NCBI GenBank assembly: GCA_006226375.1
Contig: SBHC01000016.1
Location: 1 to 64,000 of the forward strand
DNA: 64,000 bases
From: Deltaproteobacteria bacterium
GTDB lineage: Bacteria; Myxococcota_C; UBA6777
Direction of reading: 5' to 3'
The notes beneath the pieces were generated by a model. It was not told where the DNA came from. It searched no databases and saw only the letters and a list, made by a program, of their open reading frames with translations. This document shows positions 60,499-64,000 of this stretch, in pieces. A program made the translations under genes and the position numbers. Every line of letters begins with the position of its first letter. Position 1 is the stretch's first letter.

Positions 60499-62568
60499 AT
60501 GAGTTTTTCAATTAAGGATGCTACTTCTCCGCAAATTCGTTCCTTTCTTGAGCGGATAGACCAAAGCTCAATTGGGAACGGAGACGGTCAAATTGATGAT
60601 GTGGAAGCTTCTGAAGCTTCTGCGTTTGTTTCCGCTCGCCGGAGCTGGAGACGAGAAGCGTTTGAAGCCTTTGGTATTGTTCCCCGTTCTGGAGAGGAGC
60701 TGCGACGTTTTGCGGAGCAACCTCCAAGGGAAGAAGCTTTGGAGCGTATCCTTGGGCAAAGTAGGGTTGCTGGGATGGCCGCTCGAACAACGTCCGGTCG
60801 TGGCAATCGAGTGCCGCTCGGGACTGTCTCGGAGCTGGGGAAAACCTTTTCGGTCTCCATCACTCCTGGTGGGCGGGTTGCCTACAATGACAAGCTTCCC
60901 ACCAACCTCAAGGAGTTAGGGACCGCGATCTATCATGCTGCGAGGCGGGCTGACTCTCTCGGACCCGACGTCCTGAACGAAGCTACGCAACGACGTTTGT
61001 TTGGAACGTTATCCGATGCGCTTGATGTCTCACAGACGGGCCGTCGTACCATCTCCAGGGAGAGGCTCTTTGCGGGCTCGATGACGCTGCTGCTCCATCT
61101 TGCCAAGACCCTTGACCCGGCAGAGCAAGGAGACTTGCGTGAAGCTGTGATTGACCGGGCGCTTCAAGCTCTCCACGAGGAAGACGACCCCAAGCTTCAG
61201 AGCTTCTATTTTCAGGCTTTCTCGACGTTGAAGTCGAAGATGGATCCTGCACAGAAAGTGGCGCTCAAGGAGATCAAGGACTTGGTCTTGCCCAAGGCTC
61301 CTCCTGTAGAGGAGTATACCGCAGGACGAACCAAACCTTTGGTGGTAGAGCACACCATTCACGAAGAGTTCTGGGAGGAAGAGATCTCCCTCTACAAAGA
61401 TCTGGGCTGGAAGCTTGTTAAACAAAACAGCAAAGACACACACCGGGTGTACGAAGGTGAGTTGCCTGACCCCAACGGCGAGAAAGCTCCCCTCAAAGTA
61501 CGTGTGACTGTCAACAAAGGAGAGCTGGACTTCCTCTCGGGTATGAGCGACCCCGACAATCATGTGGTCATTTATTCGGGCCACTCGGCTTTAGGTGGAA
61601 ATGGTTCACAGGCGATCAACGATGCTGGCCATGCCAGCGGTTTGCCCAAAACCGTGTTGATCTCCAATTGCCGTGGCAAAGACAATTACGCGGAGTTTGC
61701 AAACAAGTTCCCACGCGCCATGTTGATTGCGACAGAGGACCCAACTTACTCCGACAGCGGTCAACTTCGCGTTCGTGCCATGTACGATATGCTCGCAGGC
61801 GGCGACACGTTTGCGTCGATGCGCAACAAAACCCGCGTACGATTTTGGGATGAGAAGGCCAACAACTACATCTATCCCGATGAAAGACGACGTTTTCGCT
61901 ACACAGACTTTGACGCTGACGGTCGCACCGAACGAACTGTTCTTGGCTCAGACCCTCTGTTCAACATTGAGAAACGACGGAATCTGAGCGATTTCAACCG
62001 CGCGATCGCTTTCGTGAACACGGAGTTGTACTACCATTGGGAGTTGGAGCATGAGATGGGTCGCTCCTCAACCTATGGGAAAAAGTACTTTGACCATGTG
62101 ATACCGGATGGTTCCATCGATGACCCAGAGCCTGGCGAGCTGGTTCGGGTGGAAGCTGTAGAGCGCAAGGTTGGTGGACGAACGGAGACCTTCTACCGTG
62201 TCCAGGCCGATCCCAATGACTTGGGTGGAAACCGCGACTTGTACGCTGGAAAGGTCACCGCTCATACGATGATGGCCATCGCCGAACATTCCTTTGGTGA
62301 GTTGGAACCGTTTGAGGCCATGCGCTCGGTCCTTGCGGGCGCACAGGCCATTTATTATCTCGATGTCTACGAGAACACTGCTTCGGAAACGATGGCTGAG
62401 TACTTTAAAGAGATGGGGCTGGGCGACCTGGATCCCAAAGATGTGTACGCCATTTTTGAGCAGTTTGATTCACACGTCAACGATGAGCAAACCGACGCTT
62501 TTTGCGACCTTCTTGAGGGCCGGTACAACCTCTCGCTCGACGAATGGAAAGTTCCTCAGCATGACTGA
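60499..62568 (+). CDS. Caspase-like (clan CD) protein with EF-hand-like segment
   Basis: I use ATG 60499 (AAGGG upstream); GTG at 60487 is also in frame. Of 689 residues, the N-terminus has an EF-hand-like loop (GNGDGQIDDVE, about 26-36). The middle is helical. The C-terminal part (about 330-520) has a possible catalytic His362 in YSGHS and Cys391 in ISNCRGK, followed by strands typical of caspase/gingipain folds. A further DADGRTE loop lies near 475. Self-cleavage or Ca control is a possibility, not shown. No signal peptide. The next gene overlaps by 8 bp, suggesting coupled expression. Confidence 0.65.
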   Translation: MSFSIKDATSPQIRSFLERIDQSSIGNGDGQIDDVEASEASAFVSARRSWRREAFEAFGIVPRSGEELRRFAEQPPREEALERILGQSRVAGMAARTTSGRGNRVPLGTVSELGKTFSVSITPGGRVAYNDKLPTNLKELGTAIYHAARRADSLGPDVLNEATQRRLFGTLSDALDVSQTGRRTISRERLFAGSMTLLLHLAKTLDPAEQGDLREAVIDRALQALHEEDDPKLQSFYFQAFSTLKSKMDPAQKVALKEIKDLVLPKAPPVEEYTAGRTKPLVVEHTIHEEFWEEEISLYKDLGWKLVKQNSKDTHRVYEGELPDPNGEKAPLKVRVTVNKGELDFLSGMSDPDNHVVIYSGHSALGGNGSQAINDAGHASGLPKTVLISNCRGKDNYAEFANKFPRAMLIATEDPTYSDSGQLRVRAMYDMLAGGDTFASMRNKTRVRFWDEKANNYIYPDERRRFRYTDFDADGRTERTVLGSDPLFNIEKRRNLSDFNRAIAFVNTELYYHWELEHEMGRSSTYGKKYFDHVIPDGSIDDPEPGELVRVEAVERKVGGRTETFYRVQADPNDLGGNRDLYAGKVTAHTMMAIAEHSFGELEPFEAMRSVLAGAQAIYYLDVYENTASETMAEYFKEMGLGDLDPKDVYAIFEQFDSHVNDEQTDAFCDLLEGRYNLSLDEWKVPQHD

Positions 62569-64000
62569 TCGTCTTTTTTCTGGTTGGCGTCGCCTGTGGA
62601 AACGCTCTTGGTTGGGCGTTCTTGTCGCTCTTCTCATTCTGGGAGCCGCGGCTTGCGCGCAAGATGTTCCCGATATCGATAGAACCCAGCCACGTGCTGT
62701 CCAAAAGAGTATCTTTCGGACCCACAACGAAGATGGCTCTCTGCGTACTTGGTACTACCTCCAGACCGTTATTGACGTGCCCTTTGGTGCAGGTCTGACC
62801 TTCATCGGTGAACAGATGGAAGGCGAGACGATTGTCTGGGAGGTCACTGAGCAGTTCCTCTATGCTTACCGTGCCTACGAGTTTATCAAGAACACAGAGC
62901 AGAAACATCAGCGGTCGGAAACTGGCGGGTACCGAGGGGCCGCGGTCGCAGCTTTTGCGATCGAGTCACACTTTGATATCCAGCGGACCTACAACGCAGC
63001 CACCGGTGAACAAGCCAATGTGATTGTAGAAAACACCTCCGACCGTCCCTGGCATGAGCGCAAGTACATGCGCGTGGACTTCTCTCGCAACCGAATCACA
63101 GACTTTCGGTTTGTGGCCGCGAATGTTACGCAAAACCCCGTGGCTTACTACATCCCAGAGACCGAGAAAAACAACAAAGACCGCGCGCGAATCACAGAGA
63201 ACAACATCGACATCGTTCACAAGATCTTTGCCTCTCCCCAAGTTGATCCGGATCTTACCTATTACTACGGCGAACCTTTCCCTGTTTGCTGGCTTTACAC
63301 TCATTTGACACACGACTGTCTCGGTCAAACCATCAAGATTCGGTCCTCGTTTGTTCCGACCAACAAGCGGGGTTACAAGCCCGTTGAGTACAGTCAGAAA
63401 AAAATGGACAAGTTTGGTTACTTTCGGACCACTCGGTATAGCTACGATCGAGGGTATGGAGTTACAGAGCAAGACACCAAATTCTACATCAACCGTTGGT
63501 CGATCTGGCGGAACGAGGGAGAGTGCAAACGCGAAGGTTCTCCAACTCCTTACTCCAACTGCACGGTGCAGCAGATCCCTATCTATCTGAACCAACAATT
63601 CCCCGAAGATCTTAAGAACGCCGCGTCCACTGTTCTTGCCGAGTGGAACAAGATCTTCCGTGAAATGATCCAGATTGCTTCAGGCAAAGACCAGGGTCCT
63701 GTCTTTGTGTTGTGCCCCAACAACCCGGTGAAAGAGGGCGACAGCAAGCTTTGTGGTGAGGTTGGAACCGCCCCGCAAATTGGTGACATCCGCTACAACT
63801 TTCTGTATTGGGTGGATGCTCCTGGACGCGCTGCGCCCCTTGGTTATGGACCTGCCAACGTGGACCCTCAGTCGGGGGAGATCATCTCAGCCACTGCGTA
63901 TGTGTATGGTGCTGAGTTGGACGCTTACGCGAACTACGCGACAGACTTGGTTCGCGTCCTCAACGGTGACCTCAAGCAAGACGATGTCATCAACGCAACC
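62561..64000 (+). CDS. Lipoprotein, EcxA-like metalloprotease (3' end outside window)
   Basis: An ATG within the end of the caspase-like gene opens a frame of 480 codons to the window edge. It has a signal peptide and lipobox (LGAAAC, Cys32). The middle resembles a domain preceding EcxA/DUF5117-type zinc metalloproteases. The block GDIRYNFLYWVDAP, then APLGYGPANVDPQSGEIISA (about 410-445) matches these. The HEXXH zinc site would lie beyond the window. A protease activity is therefore unproven. Co-expression with the caspase-like gene suggests a processing or defence pair. Confidence 0.72.
   Translation, partial: MTDRLFSGWRRLWKRSWLGVLVALLILGAAACAQDVPDIDRTQPRAVQKSIFRTHNEDGSLRTWYYLQTVIDVPFGAGLTFIGEQMEGETIVWEVTEQFLYAYRAYEFIKNTEQKHQRSETGGYRGAAVAAFAIESHFDIQRTYNAATGEQANVIVENTSDRPWHERKYMRVDFSRNRITDFRFVAANVTQNPVAYYIPETEKNNKDRARITENNIDIVHKIFASPQVDPDLTYYYGEPFPVCWLYTHLTHDCLGQTIKIRSSFVPTNKRGYKPVEYSQKKMDKFGYFRTTRYSYDRGYGVTEQDTKFYINRWSIWRNEGECKREGSPTPYSNCTVQQIPIYLNQQFPEDLKNAASTVLAEWNKIFREMIQIASGKDQGPVFVLCPNNPVKEGDSKLCGEVGTAPQIGDIRYNFLYWVDAPGRAAPLGYGPANVDPQSGEIISATAYVYGAELDAYANYATDLVRVLNGDLKQDDVINAT

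Overview
This window looks like a chromosome segment from a deltaproteobacterial (Myxococcota/Bradymonadota-like) bacterium of moderate GC. This is inferred from gene content, not from a marker gene. The indicators are tandem eukaryote-type Ser/Thr kinases, very large Cys-rich surface proteins, AgmX-type envelope modules (MJ0042 zinc ribbon, GYF-like domain, TonB-like C-terminus), a sigma-54 response regulator, a calpain-type protease, an Ntaq1-like amidase, a lamin-tail protein and a collagen-like protein. I see no phage, insertion sequence, CRISPR array or rRNA.

Layout. 1-6.2 kb (minus strand): the 3'-truncated end of a giant EGF-type Cys-rich lipoprotein, a Lys-rich secreted protein, an ExbD-like lipoprotein, and a GNAT acetyltransferase with a decayed partial copy of itself 2 kb away. 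A 73-nt tRNA with anticodon TAA and no long variable arm follows. 6.5-15.2 kb (plus): two back-to-back Ser/Thr kinases (the second with a HEAT tail), a phosphofructokinase, an unusual cNMP-binding/TGS/uridine-kinase fusion, a 620-bp non-coding stretch with a helically phased TGATC array, and a HEAT protein. 15.3-25.1 kb: a block of envelope proteins, mostly on the minus strand. It includes two zinc-ribbon membrane proteins with basic or TPR-like periplasmic parts, a Cys-rich lipoprotein, a DUF192 protein and a PEGA + AgmX/PglI C-terminal protein.

25.4-34.8 kb: HrpB helicase, divergent from a CCC-type transporter and a divergent polynucleotide phosphorylase. A terminator placed so that pnp read-through would run antisense over a DUF2058 gene follows, then an Ntaq1-type N-terminal Gln amidase, a small unknown protein and a cupin. 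34.9-38.5 kb: an SDR, remnants of a beta-propeller gene and of btaA, an intact btaB (betaine-lipid methyltransferase), a PD-(D/E)XK-like protein and a 150-bp structured inverted-repeat element. 38.5-43.8 kb (minus): an imelysin / di-haem oxidoreductase / imelysin / HTTM (gamma-carboxylase-like) cluster, probably iron or redox related.

44.5-55.2 kb: cytosolic calpain-like protease, TatT-like secreted protein, NtrC-type regulator, outer-membrane beta-barrel, collagen-like protein, HMG-CoA synthase-like enzyme and a Ppx/GppA phosphatase. 55.4-58.3 kb: a sulfide-oxidation operon with sulfide:quinone oxidoreductase, a DUF1641-TusE fusion and DsrE2, preceded by a perfect FNR-type palindrome at the right distance from a possible -10 element. 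58.3-64 kb: a Cys-rich lamin-tail lipoprotein diverges from a caspase-like protein and a translationally overlapping, window-truncated lipoprotein that resembles EcxA-type metalloproteases.

The strongest candidates for undescribed biology are the cNMP-TGS-uridine kinase fusion, the short TAA tRNA, the FNR-box sulfur operon with its fused carrier, the inverted-repeat element at 38.3 kb and the TGATC array at 13.7 kb.
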